This document shows positions 1 to 8,334 of a DNA stretch of 64,000 nucleotides, in pieces. The notes beneath the pieces are model-generated. The model was not told where the DNA came from. It saw nothing but the letters and a program-made list of their open reading frames with translations, and made no database searches. Source of the DNA: Ideonella sp. (lineage in GTDB: Bacteria > Pseudomonadota > Gammaproteobacteria > Burkholderiales > Burkholderiaceae_C); the NCBI GenBank assembly GCA_015075165.1, contig JABTUY010000002.1, positions 962,382 to 1,026,381 on the forward strand, in the 5' to 3' direction. The translations under genes were made by a program, and so were the position numbers. The first letter of the stretch is position 1. The number at the start of each line of letters is the position of its first letter.

Positions 1-1254
1 GAGGAGTTCGAGGACATCGGCGACCACTGCACGGTGTGCCACAAATGCGCCGCCCCGTGCCCGGTGGACATCGACTTCGGCGACGTCTCGATGAACATGC
101 GCAGCCTGCTGCGCAAGATGGGCCGCAAGAGCTTCCGCCCCGGCCAGGCCGCGGCGATGTTCATGCTCAACGCGACCAACTCCGAGACCATCCGCCTGGC
201 GCGGCGCGCGATGGTCAACGTGGGCTTCCGCGCGCAGCGTGCCGCGGTGCGGCTGCTGCGGCCGGCGGGCCGGCGCCAGACCGGCCGGCCGCCGGCCACC
301 GTGGGCACGCCGCCGCTGCGCGAGCAGGTGATCCACTTCGTCAACAAGACGCTGCCGGGTGGCCTGCCCAAGCGCACCGCGCGCGCGCTGCTCGACATCG
401 AGGACAAGCGCTACGTGCCGATCATCCGCGACCCCGCGGCGACCAGCGTCGACAGCGAGGCGGTGTTCTACTTTCCCGGCTGCGGCTCGGAGCGCCTGTT
501 CTCGCAGGTGGGCCTGGCGACGCAGGCGATGCTGTGGCACGCCGGCGTGCAGACCGTGCTGCCGCCGGGCTACCTGTGCTGCGGCTACCCGCAGCGCGGC
601 GCCGGGCAGTTCGACCGCGCCGAGCAGATGATCACCGACAACCGGGTGCTGTTCCACCGCGTGGCCAACACGCTGAACTACCTCGACATCAAGACCGTGG
701 TGGTCAGCTGCGGCACCTGCCACGACCAGCTGCTGGGCTACAAGTTCGACGAGATCTTCCCCGGCAGCCGCATCGTCGACATCCACGAGTTCCTGCTCGA
801 CAAGGGCATCACGTTGCCGGGTGGCGGCAGCTACCTGTACCACGACCCCTGCCACAACCCGATGAAGCAGCGCGACCCGATGCTCACCGTGAAGGGCCTG
901 CTGGGCGATGGCGTGATCAAGAGCGAGCGCTGCTGCGGCGAGAGCGGCACGCTGGGCGTCAGCCGCCCGGACATTGCGACGCAGGTGCGCTTCCGCAAGG
1001 AGCAGGAGATCCGCAACGGCGCGGCGGCGCTGCGCGAGCGGCACGGCCTGGCCGCCGACGGCGACGTCAAGCTGCTCACCTCATGCCCGAGCTGCCTGCA
1101 GGGGTTGTCGCGCTACGAGAACGACCTGCCAAGCGGCCTGCTGCGCGCCGACTACATCGTGGTCGAGATGGCGCGGCACATCCTCGGCCAGGCGTGGCTC
1201 GAAGACTACGTGGCGCGCGCCAACGCGGGCGGCATCGAGCGCGTGCTGGTGTAG
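1..1254 (+). CDS. Iron-sulfur/CCG-domain oxidoreductase, C-terminal part (5' truncated)
   Basis: The frame is open from base 1, so the gene starts outside the window and only the last 417 residues are present. A 4Fe-4S motif (Cys 10, 13, 16 and 20 of the visible part, followed by Pro) is followed by two cysteine-rich CCG domains. The first runs from PGCGSE through YLCCGYPQRG, the second from YHDPCH through ERCCGESGTLG to SCPSC. This is the GlpC/heterodisulfide-reductase-like tail found on large FAD-linked oxidases (DUF3683-type) in Burkholderiales, which are thought to pass electrons from an oxidised organic acid to a carrier. Its place just upstream of DUF971 and ubiE fits the conserved order I associate with this group. 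The substrate cannot be inferred. It is a chromosomal gene outside the EPS locus. Confidence 0.85.
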   Translation, partial: EEFEDIGDHCTVCHKCAAPCPVDIDFGDVSMNMRSLLRKMGRKSFRPGQAAAMFMLNATNSETIRLARRAMVNVGFRAQRAAVRLLRPAGRRQTGRPPATVGTPPLREQVIHFVNKTLPGGLPKRTARALLDIEDKRYVPIIRDPAATSVDSEAVFYFPGCGSERLFSQVGLATQAMLWHAGVQTVLPPGYLCCGYPQRGAGQFDRAEQMITDNRVLFHRVANTLNYLDIKTVVVSCGTCHDQLLGYKFDEIFPGSRIVDIHEFLLDKGITLPGGGSYLYHDPCHNPMKQRDPMLTVKGLLGDGVIKSERCCGESGTLGVSRPDIATQVRFRKEQEIRNGAAALRERHGLAADGDVKLLTSCPSCLQGLSRYENDLPSGLLRADYIVVEMARHILGQAWLEDYVARANAGGIERVLV

Positions 1255-1275
1255 GGCGCCCGGCGACCGGCCCGA

Positions 1276-1665
1276 TCAGTTCGCCAGCGGCAGGGTATCG
1301 GCAAAGCCGTGGGCCTCGCCATGATCGGCGTCGGCGGTGGCGAGCTGGCGCAGCACCTGTTCGCGGGCCTTGGCCTTCGCAGCCGCGGCCGCGGCCGCCG
1401 CGGCGCGGGCCGAATGGGCAGCGGCGCTGGCGCTGCCGTCGCGCTTGGCCTCCGACAGTGCCTGTTGCAGTTGCTCGACCTGCCGGCGCGCCTGCAGCGC
1501 CAGCTCCTGTGCCTGTGCCTTGGCCCGCTCGGCGAGCTCGAACTGGGCGCCGATCTCGGCCAGCTTCAACCGGAAGTGCATCGTCGTCGCTAACCAGGCC
1601 ACGCCGGCGCCGCCGGCGGTGCAGGCCACGACGAGCAAGGCGGAGGACAACGACAATGTGGACAT
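1276..1665 (-). CDS. Small membrane-anchored coiled-coil protein, function unknown
   Basis: This 129-residue protein starts at an ATG and has one hydrophobic segment at residues 6-26. A heptad-like charged/Gln/Ala-rich region follows (about 35-110) with a run of nine alanines, typical of a single-pass anchor carrying a coiled coil. It faces the preceding oxidoreductase and converges with it 21 bp from its stop codon. I do not recognise the family. The layout (hydrophobic N-terminus, then a long helix) argues for a real gene rather than a shadow frame, but GC-rich DNA produces Ala-rich false frames easily, so confidence is moderate. Confidence 0.5.
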   Translation of the reverse strand: MSTLSLSSALLVVACTAGGAGVAWLATTMHFRLKLAEIGAQFELAERAKAQAQELALQARRQVEQLQQALSEAKRDGSASAAAHSARAAAAAAAAAKAKAREQVLRQLATADADHGEAHGFADTLPLAN

Positions 1666-1922
1666 TTCGACAGGCTCCGGCGCGATCCAAGAAGCCGCCC
1701 ACGGCGGCGGAGCCGACCATATCGTGGGATGCGCCGGCCTGGCTGCGAAGGATTGCGCACCCTATGCAGCCAGCCGATGTGAAGCCCCGCTTCGCTGCGG
1801 AGGCCGCAAGGTAGCCAGCGGCGCGTGCCGTGTGCTATTGCACGCGCGGGGTCATCATTGGTGGCACAGGGGTCGCCGCTAAACTGGCGGCCTGTCCGAG
1901 ATTCGCTTCGTCGCACCACGCC

Positions 1923-2324
1923 ATGCCCAGCCCGACACCTGTAGCCGTCACGTTGCACCAGAGCTCGCGCGCGCTCGAAATCGGCTTCGACGACGGCAAT
2001 TGCTTCAAGCTGCCGTTCGAGTTGCTGCGCGTGTACTCGCCGTCGGCCGAGGTGCAGGGGCACGGCCCCGGGCAGGAGGTGCTGCAGACCGGCAAGCGGC
2101 AGGTCGAGATCGTCGATGTCGCGACCGTCGGGAACTACGGCCTGCAACCGACGTTCTCCGATGGCCACGACAGCGGCATCTTCAGCTGGACCTACCTGTA
2201 CGAGCTTGGCAGCCGCCAGCAGGAGTTCTGGGATCGCTACGAGTCGCGCCTGGCCGCCGCCGGCGTTGACCGCGATGCCCCGATGGCGGCCGCGCGGGCG
2301 GCCGGTTGCGGGCACGGCCACTGA
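1923..2324 (+). CDS. DUF971 (GBBH-like N-terminal domain) protein
   Basis: This 133-residue protein is a stand-alone copy of the DUF971 fold, which is also the N-terminal domain of gamma-butyrobetaine hydroxylases. The characteristic blocks are visible: [22 protein letters not shown], then [28 protein letters not shown] (residues about 70-97). The chosen start is the ATG at 1923, because the N-terminal extension in the longer open frame shows no family resemblance. It ends Cys-Gly-His-Gly-His, a possible metal-binding tail. DUF971 genes usually sit directly before ubiE in Burkholderiales, as here (20 bp gap). The molecular role is not established; iron-sulfur-related functions have been proposed for homologues. 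Confidence 0.85.
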   Translation: MPSPTPVAVTLHQSSRALEIGFDDGNCFKLPFELLRVYSPSAEVQGHGPGQEVLQTGKRQVEIVDVATVGNYGLQPTFSDGHDSGIFSWTYLYELGSRQQEFWDRYESRLAAAGVDRDAPMAAARAAGCGHGH

Positions 2325-2343
2325 AGACCGGCGCTTCGAAGGC

Positions 2344-3081
2344 ATGGCGCAGACCCACTTCGGCTACCAGCAGGTCGACGAGCGCGACAAGGCGCGGCGC
2401 GTGCGCGCCGTGTTCGATTCGGTCGCCGGCAAGTACGACCTGATGAACGACCTGATGTCGCTCGGGTTGCACCGGGCGTGGAAGGCCTATGCGGTGGCCA
2501 TCGCCGCCCCGAAGGCGGGCGACCGGGTACTCGATCTTGCTGCCGGCACCGGCGATCTGACCGAGGCCTTGGCGCGCCGCGTCGGCTCTGCGGGCTGCGT
2601 CGTGCACACCGACATCAACCAGGCCATGCTCGGCGCCGGGCGGGATCGCTTGGTCGACGTCGGCCTGAACCTGCCGACGGTGCTGTGCGACGCCGAGGAG
2701 CTGCCGTTTCGCAGCGCCAGCTTCGATCTGGTGACGGTGGCGTTCGGCCTGCGCAACATGACGCACAAGGAGCGGGCGCTGGCCGAGATGGCGCGCGTGC
2801 TCCGGCCCGGGGGCCGGCTGGTGGTGCTCGAGTTTTCGCGCGTCGCGCCGCCGTTGGCCGGGGCCTATGACTGGTACTCGTTCAAGCTGTTGCCTCGGTT
2901 GGGGCAATGGGTGGCCGGCGACGGCGAGAGCTATCGCTACCTGGCCGAGTCGATCCGCATGCACCCGGCGCAGGCCGAGTTGAAGGCGATGATGAAGACC
3001 GCCGGGTTCGCGCATGTGGACGTTCACAACTTGACCGGCGGGGTCGTGGCGGTGCACGTCGGCGTGCACTGCGCGTTGTAA
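2344..3081 (+). CDS. ubiE: Ubiquinone/menaquinone biosynthesis C-methyltransferase UbiE
   Basis: UbiE uses S-adenosylmethionine to C-methylate the benzoquinol ring during ubiquinone synthesis (demethylmenaquinone in organisms that make menaquinone). The 245-residue length is normal for the family. The N-terminal signature [17 protein letters not shown] and the SAM-binding block [15 protein letters not shown] are present, as are the family motifs [10 protein letters not shown] and [15 protein letters not shown] and the C-terminal [11 protein letters not shown]. The ATG at 2344 opens the family's normal N-terminus ([11 protein letters not shown]). The DUF971 gene lies 20 bp upstream. In relatives ubiE is normally close to ubiJ and ubiB; here the EPS locus separates them. 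Confidence 0.97.
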   Translation: MAQTHFGYQQVDERDKARRVRAVFDSVAGKYDLMNDLMSLGLHRAWKAYAVAIAAPKAGDRVLDLAAGTGDLTEALARRVGSAGCVVHTDINQAMLGAGRDRLVDVGLNLPTVLCDAEELPFRSASFDLVTVAFGLRNMTHKERALAEMARVLRPGGRLVVLEFSRVAPPLAGAYDWYSFKLLPRLGQWVAGDGESYRYLAESIRMHPAQAELKAMMKTAGFAHVDVHNLTGGVVAVHVGVHCAL

Positions 3082-3101
3082 CCGAGCCGCACACGCGCCT
3101 G

Positions 3102-3124
3102 CGGCCACGCCTGCCGCGTGGTCG
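3102..3124 (+). terminator. GC-rich hairpin after ubiE
   Basis: A 9-bp stem with one G-T pair (3102-3110 with 3116-3124) closes a 5-nt loop, 20 bp after the ubiE stop. There is no T-run, so intrinsic termination is only possible, not shown. It lies in the 173-bp gap before the first EPS gene, which is also where the EPS promoter should be; I could not identify convincing promoter boxes. Confidence 0.3.
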
Positions 3125-3254
3125 GGCGCTCCCGCAACCCGGGGTTGGATGGCAGGGCGGTGACGCATAGACTCTTCGTGTTGTTCCTGGCGCAGGGCCC
3201 GGATCGAAACAGCGGAATCGTGCGGCACCTTCCTTTTTCTTGGCTGGGGAACCG

Positions 3255-4097
3255 ATGATGAAGACATTGCCGTTGCGCTGGCTGCTCGCGCTGATCTGTC
3301 TGCTGATCACCGGCACGGCCTTTGCGCAGGCTGCGCCGGGCCAGCCCGCGGCGCCGGCGGCCCCCGCCAGCGGAACCGACTACGTGCTGGGTGCCGGCGA
3401 CGTCGTGCGGATCACGGTGTTTCAAAGCCCGGAACTCACGCTCGAAACGCGAATCCCCGAGTCCGGCACCATCAACTACCCGTTGCTCGGCTCGGTGACA
3501 CTTGGCGGCCTGACGATCAACCAGGCCGAGAAGCGCTTGGCCGAAGGGCTGCTGAACGGCAAGTTCGTCAAGAAGCCGCAGGTCTCGATCCTGGTCACAC
3601 AACTGCGTGGCAGCCAGGCCTCGGTGCTGGGGCATGCGGTGCGGCCCGGCCGCTACACGCTGGAATCGACCAACACGCGGCTGTCCGACCTGATGGCGCT
3701 GGCCGGCGGCGTGGCACCCGACGGCAGCGAGATCCTCACGGTGGTGGGTACGCGCGACGGCAAGCCGTTTCGCACGCAGATCGACTTTCGCACGCTGTTT
3801 CGCGGCAGTGGGGGCGACGACATCACGATCCACAACAACGATGTCGTGTATGTCGACCGGGCGCCGCAGATCTACGTCTACGGCGAAGTCCAGCGGCCGG
3901 GCGCGATCCGCCTCGAGCGCGGCATGACCGTGCTGCAGGCGCTCGCGGCCGCTGGCGGCCTGACGCTGCGCGGCACGCAGCGCGGCATCCGCATTCAGCG
4001 CAAGGGCGCGGACGGCACCCTGCAGGAGTCGAAGCCTTCGTTGCAAGACCAGCTCCAGCAGGGCGACGTGATGCAGGTGCCCGAAAGCCTGTTCTAA
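3255..4097 (+). CDS. epsE: Polysaccharide export protein, EpsE/Wza-like
   Basis: This is an outer-membrane/periplasmic polysaccharide export protein of the Wza family, EpsE-like subgroup. The 280-residue protein starts with a Sec signal peptide (residues 1-25, ending TGTAFAQA). A Poly_export domain follows (from DYVLGAGDVVRITVFQSPEL), then SLBB-type repeats (RGSQASVLGHAVRPGRYTL and PQIYVYGEVQRPGAIRL). The ATG at 3255 is preferred over the in-frame TTG at 3240 because GGGGA lies at good spacing before it. There is no lipobox Cys, unlike E. coli Wza. It opens the EPS locus, with the Wzz-like and kinase-like genes directly downstream as an export trio. Confidence 0.92.
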   Translation: MMKTLPLRWLLALICLLITGTAFAQAAPGQPAAPAAPASGTDYVLGAGDVVRITVFQSPELTLETRIPESGTINYPLLGSVTLGGLTINQAEKRLAEGLLNGKFVKKPQVSILVTQLRGSQASVLGHAVRPGRYTLESTNTRLSDLMALAGGVAPDGSEILTVVGTRDGKPFRTQIDFRTLFRGSGGDDITIHNNDVVYVDRAPQIYVYGEVQRPGAIRLERGMTVLQALAAAGGLTLRGTQRGIRIQRKGADGTLQESKPSLQDQLQQGDVMQVPESLF

Positions 4098-4116
4098 GTT
4101 CGAGGAAGCAAGTGCG

Positions 4117-5556
4117 ATGAACCTCAGTCAGTTCCTGTCGATTCTGCGGGCGCGCTGGTCGGTGGCGTTGCTGATCTTCGTGCTGACCGTGGGAACGGCC
4201 GTCGGCATGAGTCTGCTGATGAAGAAGCAGTACACCGCGACAGCCACCGTGGTGGTCGACCAGACGCGACCCGATCCGATCTCGTCGGCGACGTACAGCG
4301 GCAACCCGTCACCTGCGTTCATGGCGACGCAGGTCGACGTGCTCAACAGCGACCGCATTGCCCAGCAGGTGGTGCGCAAGCTCGGCATGCTGGACGACGA
4401 AGGCTGGCGTGCCGACTGGATGAAGGCCACAGGGGGCGAAGGCAGCTTCGAGGCCTGGGTCGTGGCCGCGGTCAAGCTGCGACTCGAAGTGAGGCCATCG
4501 CGCGAATCGAACGTGATCAGCGTGGGCTACAAGTCGTCCGACCCCCTGCGCGCAGCCAAGTTGGCGAACGCCTTCGTGCAGGCCTATCTCGATGTCAGCG
4601 TCGAGTTGCGCGTCGACCCTGCGAAGCAATACTCCACGTTCTTCGACGCCAGAAGCAAGGAACTGCGCGAGAACATCGAGCGTGCACAGGCCAAGCTGTC
4701 GGCCTACCAGCGCGAGAAGGGCGTGGTCATTGCGTCGGACGGTCAGTTGGATGTCGAGAACGCGCGGCTGAACGAGCTGTCGTCGCAGCTGGCCGCGCTG
4801 CAGGCGGTGGCTGCCGAAACCAGCAGCCGGCAGGCGCAGGTGCAGTTGGGGGCAGGCGATCGATTGCAGGAGGTCGTCGGCAACCCGGTGCTGGCGGGCC
4901 TGCGCGGCGACATCACCCGCGCCGAGGCGCGACTGCAGGAACTGAACTCCAGGCTGGGCGAGAACCATCCTCAGGTGATCGAGGCGAAGGCGACGATCGC
5001 GACGCTGCGCGCCCGGCTCGAGACCGAGACCCGCCGCATCACCGGTACGTATGGCGTGAGCAATTCGATCAACCGGCACCGCGAGGTGGAGTTGCGCGCT
5101 GCCGTCGAGGCGCAGCGCGCGAGGGTGCTCAAGATGCGCACCGCGCGCGAGGAAGGATCCGTGCTGCTGCGGGATGTGGAGAACGCGCAGCGCGCCTATG
5201 ACGCGGTGCTCAACCGCTTGCAGCAGAGCAGCCTGGAGAGCCGCACCACGCAGAGCAATGCCTACATGCTGGCGCAGGCCTCGCCACCGCTCGTACCGTC
5301 GTCGCCCAAGGTGTTGCGCAACGTCGTGCTGGCGATCGTGGTGGGCCTTGTGCTCGCGATCGGTGCGGCTTTGGTGCTCGAGTTCGTCGACCGCAGGGTG
5401 CGCACCGAGGAAGAGGTCTCCGAGTTGATCGGTCTGCCGCTGCTGGGTGTGCTGCCGCGGCCGGGCGGCAAGGGACGGTTCCGGCGCACACCGTTGCCGT
5501 TGGTTTCCGCCGCTGGATTGCGTCGTTTGACGGCGCCGAGTCACCGGGAAGCATGA
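4117..5556 (+). CDS. epsF: Chain-length determinant protein, EpsF/Wzz-like
   Basis: This 479-residue inner-membrane polysaccharide co-polymerase regulates polymer chain length. It has a transmembrane helix at about 14-35 and a large periplasmic region rich in coiled coil (about 170-400). A second transmembrane helix lies at about 402-422, followed by a cytoplasmic tail of some 50 residues. There is no kinase domain; that function is on the next gene, which overlaps by four bases (ATGA). The N-terminal Wzz block contains TATVVVDQTRPDP. It resembles the EpsF chain-length family of methanolan-type clusters. The gap to epsE is 19 bp, so the export genes are one transcription unit. Confidence 0.92.
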   Translation: MNLSQFLSILRARWSVALLIFVLTVGTAVGMSLLMKKQYTATATVVVDQTRPDPISSATYSGNPSPAFMATQVDVLNSDRIAQQVVRKLGMLDDEGWRADWMKATGGEGSFEAWVVAAVKLRLEVRPSRESNVISVGYKSSDPLRAAKLANAFVQAYLDVSVELRVDPAKQYSTFFDARSKELRENIERAQAKLSAYQREKGVVIASDGQLDVENARLNELSSQLAALQAVAAETSSRQAQVQLGAGDRLQEVVGNPVLAGLRGDITRAEARLQELNSRLGENHPQVIEAKATIATLRARLETETRRITGTYGVSNSINRHREVELRAAVEAQRARVLKMRTAREEGSVLLRDVENAQRAYDAVLNRLQQSSLESRTTQSNAYMLAQASPPLVPSSPKVLRNVVLAIVVGLVLAIGAALVLEFVDRRVRTEEEVSELIGLPLLGVLPRPGGKGRFRRTPLPLVSAAGLRRLTAPSHREA

Positions 5557-6563
5557 TGGCCAAGATGGATGCCGCAAAGACCTTGACCTTGCCGCCGATC
5601 GACGACGGTCTGATCCCGGGCCTGATGGCAAGGCTCGACAAGCTCAAGGGCGTCGCGCGTCCGGTGCCGCCGCAGGCTGCACGGGAGGACGCCGAACCCG
5701 TCTCGATGCTGCCGGAGGCCGTGGCCCCCGAGAAGCTGATCGGCGCCATCCTCGGCGAGAAGGTACACCTCAGCGCCGAGAACGTCGAGCAGATCCTGAC
5801 CCATGCCCGCGAGAAGGGTGTGCGCTTCGGCGATGCAGCGGTCGCGCTCGGGCTGGTCTCGCAAGATCACGTGCTGCAGGCGCTCGCGCAGCAGTTCGGG
5901 TTTCTCTACGCCAGCGAGGAGCGTCGCAAGTTGATGCCGGAGCTGGTGGGTCTGAACCAGCCGTTCTCGGTGCAGGCCGAGGCGATTCGCGAGATCCGCA
6001 GCCAGCTGATGATGCGCGTGTTCGCGCAGACCCAGCAACCGCGCGCGGCGCTTGCCGTGGTGAGCCCGTCGTCGGGCGACGGCAAGACCTTCTTCAGCGC
6101 CAACCTGGCCGTGGCGCTGGCGCAGATCGGCGGCCGCACGCTGATCGTCGACGCCGACCTGCGCGGGCCGCGCCAGCACCAGGTGTTCAACATCGAGAAC
6201 CACACCGGCCTGTCGAGCGTGCTCGCAGGCCACGTCGACTACAAGGTGATCCAGCAGGTGCCGGGCGCGACCAACCTGTACATCATGCCGGTGGGCATCA
6301 CGCCGCCGAACCCGCTCGAGCTGATCGAGCGGCCGACCTTCGGCATCTTGATGCGCGAGCTGAGCGCCAAGTTCGACCACGTCATCGTCGACACGCCGGC
6401 GGCTGAGTACGGCTCCGATGCCCAGGTGATCGCCACGCGGTGTGGCGCCGCGCTGGTGGTCGCTCGCAAGGACACATCGCGCGTCGGCGTGCTGCAGCAG
6501 CTGGTGTCGACGCTTTCGCAAAGCTCGGCCAAGCTGGCCGGCGTGGTCATGAACGAGTATTGA
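5553..6563 (+). CDS. epsG: Chain-length-determinant tyrosine kinase-like ATPase, EpsG-like
   Basis: This 336-residue bacterial tyrosine-kinase-like ATPase partners the preceding membrane protein. Residues about 50-115 resemble the N-terminal MshE/GspE-type domain often found in EpsG proteins (KLIGAILGEKVHLSAENVEQ). The Walker A motif is SPSSGDGKT (171-179), followed by LIVDADLRGPRQH (Walker A'/B) and HVIVDTPAAEYGSDAQVIA. The start overlaps the epsF stop (ATGATGG; either ATG is possible). The C-terminus stops at VVMNEY, with a single tyrosine rather than the Tyr cluster of Wzc/CapB. Classical tail autophosphorylation is therefore limited or absent. Confidence 0.9.
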   Translation: MMAKMDAAKTLTLPPIDDGLIPGLMARLDKLKGVARPVPPQAAREDAEPVSMLPEAVAPEKLIGAILGEKVHLSAENVEQILTHAREKGVRFGDAAVALGLVSQDHVLQALAQQFGFLYASEERRKLMPELVGLNQPFSVQAEAIREIRSQLMMRVFAQTQQPRAALAVVSPSSGDGKTFFSANLAVALAQIGGRTLIVDADLRGPRQHQVFNIENHTGLSSVLAGHVDYKVIQQVPGATNLYIMPVGITPPNPLELIERPTFGILMRELSAKFDHVIVDTPAAEYGSDAQVIATRCGAALVVARKDTSRVGVLQQLVSTLSQSSAKLAGVVMNEY

Positions 6564-6579
6564 GCGCGACCGGAACACC

Positions 6580-7581
6580 ATGACGCGCGAGCGGCCTGCC
6601 TTCATCATCACCGTCGACACCGAGGGCGACAACGAATGGGCGCGCCCGAACCCGATCACCACGCGCAACGCGGCCTACCTGCCGCGTTTTCAGGCGCTGT
6701 GCGAAGAGTTCGGCTTCAAACCCACGTGGCTGACCAACTACGAGATGGCCACGTCGGAGGAGTTCGTGCGGTTCGGACGCGATGCCATCGCGCGCGGCAC
6801 CGCTGAGATCGGAATGCATTTGCACGCCTGGAGCAGTCCGCCGGTTCGCACGCTGACCCACGACGACCACAAGACCCACCCGTATCTGATCGAGTTCCCG
6901 GACGAGGTGATGGCCGAGAAGGTGCGTTTCCTGACGCAACTGCTGGAGCAGACCTTCCAGACCAAGATGATCAGCCATCGTGCGGGTCGATGGGCGTTCG
7001 ACGCGCGGTACGCGCAGATTCTGCTCGACAACGGCTATCGGGTGGATTGCTCCGTGACGCCCCACGTGTCATGGCGAGACCACTTGGGCGATCCGAACGG
7101 ACAGGGCGGCTCCGACTACACCGACTTCCCCGAGATGGCCTACATGCTGGATCTGCAGGACATCCGGCGATCGGGCCGCTCCGGCTTGCTCGAGGTTCCG
7201 CCGACCATCATGCGCAGCAAGGTGGATCGTCTTGCGCCGTGGATCTACACGATGCGCAGGGCCAGGGGCGCCGTCGCGAAGGTGTTGCCGCCTCGGGTGA
7301 CCTGGCTGAGGCCGACGGGCGAGAACCTGGCGCAGATGCTCGGTTGCGTCCGTGCGGCAATCGCACAGGGCAGGTCGTACATCCAGTTCATGATCCATTC
7401 GTCCGAACTGATGCCGGGCGGAAGCCCGCTGTTCGCGACCCCTGCGAGCATCGAGCATCTGTACGCGGATCTCAGGGCCTTGTTCGTCGAGATTGCACGA
7501 CGCGCCCGTGGCATGACGCTGCAAGAGTTCCATGCAGCGCAGGTCGCCGAGCCATCACCAGCGCATGCCGTCGCGGCTTGA
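6580..7581 (+). CDS. NodB-type polysaccharide deacetylase family protein
   Basis: This 333-residue protein has the layout of WalW-like polysaccharide deacetylases (carbohydrate esterase 4-related). The metal-binding Asp region is FIITVDTEGDNEWA (Asp 11-17), the His motif is EIGMHLHAW near residue 80, and MISHRAGRW forms the third catalytic-site block. It probably removes acyl groups from an amino sugar on the polymer or a lipid-linked intermediate. There is no signal peptide, so cytoplasmic action on an intermediate is more likely. It lies 16 bp after epsG and abuts the next gene. A second, divergent NodB-like gene is at 31340-32461. Confidence 0.8.
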   Translation: MTRERPAFIITVDTEGDNEWARPNPITTRNAAYLPRFQALCEEFGFKPTWLTNYEMATSEEFVRFGRDAIARGTAEIGMHLHAWSSPPVRTLTHDDHKTHPYLIEFPDEVMAEKVRFLTQLLEQTFQTKMISHRAGRWAFDARYAQILLDNGYRVDCSVTPHVSWRDHLGDPNGQGGSDYTDFPEMAYMLDLQDIRRSGRSGLLEVPPTIMRSKVDRLAPWIYTMRRARGAVAKVLPPRVTWLRPTGENLAQMLGCVRAAIAQGRSYIQFMIHSSELMPGGSPLFATPASIEHLYADLRALFVEIARRARGMTLQEFHAAQVAEPSPAHAVAA

Positions 7582-8325
7582 ATGATCACGTACCGGTCAC
7601 GCTGGCTCAAGTACGCGGAGCGTTGGCTCGACGAGCCTTGCGCCGACCAAGGTTTCGATGTTGTCTACCACTACCGCAGCAGCGCGCCGGTTGCAGGCAC
7701 CAGCAATACGGAGTACCACACACTGGTCGTGAATCTGGAGGTCGACGACGCTGAACTCGTGTCGCGGTTCCATCGCGGCGCCCGCTCGCAGATCCGGCGC
7801 GCCGAGGAGGAGGACGGTCTCGCTTATGTGGTCACGCGGGCGCCCACCGCGGAAGACGTCCGGGACTTCATCGAACACCACCGCGAGTTCGCGCGTTCCA
7901 AGGGTGTGCTGCCGCTCGACCGGGCCGCGATGGAGCACCGGCGCGGGGCCGGTATGCTGGTGCTGAGCCGCATCGGCAACGCCGCAGGGGCGCTCGTCTG
8001 GCATGCGTACCTGCGGGTGGGCCGGACCGTCGTCCTGACGCACTCGGCATCGCTGTTTCGCGGGGCGTCGGAGGAGACGCAGCGGCTGGTCGGGCGCGCG
8101 AACCGGTTGCATCACCTGCTGGACATGCGCCACTTCCGCTCCGATGGCTGCAAGCTGTACGACATGGGTGGCTGGTACGAGGGCAAGAGCGACGAAGCGA
8201 GGTTGCTGATCAATCGGTTCAAGGAGCAATTCGGGGGCGTCAAGGTGCTGCAATACGACGCTGTTGTTCATCGGACGCTGCGGGCGAAGCTGTTGAAGTC
8301 GGCCCGAACGCTGCTTCCGGCCTGA
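7582..8325 (+). CDS. FemAB/GNAT-like acyltransferase
   Basis: This 247-residue protein begins on the base after the preceding stop codon, implying coupled translation. It resembles the FemAB-related GNAT proteins of EPS/PEP-CTERM loci. The block RFHRGARSQIRRAEEEDGLAY matches the conserved (R)xxIRxAxxxGL segment, and the second half has the HAYLRVGRTVVLTHSAS beta-strand region and LYDMGGW. Such proteins transfer aminoacyl or acyl groups, so a polymer modification is plausible; the donor is unknown. Homology is by pattern only. It could also be an uncharacterised GNAT with a different substrate. Confidence 0.65.
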   Translation: MITYRSRWLKYAERWLDEPCADQGFDVVYHYRSSAPVAGTSNTEYHTLVVNLEVDDAELVSRFHRGARSQIRRAEEEDGLAYVVTRAPTAEDVRDFIEHHREFARSKGVLPLDRAAMEHRRGAGMLVLSRIGNAAGALVWHAYLRVGRTVVLTHSASLFRGASEETQRLVGRANRLHHLLDMRHFRSDGCKLYDMGGWYEGKSDEARLLINRFKEQFGGVKVLQYDAVVHRTLRAKLLKSARTLLPA

Positions 8326-8334
8326 GGCTGTGTC

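Noticed and set aside
36..1814. 592-codon frame overlapping the iron-sulfur oxidoreductase.
   Set aside because: It is an Arg/Pro/Ala-rich shadow of the real gene in another frame.
3160..3254. Possible sigma-54-type promoter (TGGCAGG...GACGC) before the first EPS gene.
   Set aside because: Spacing and bases do not match the GG-N10-GC core well enough to report.
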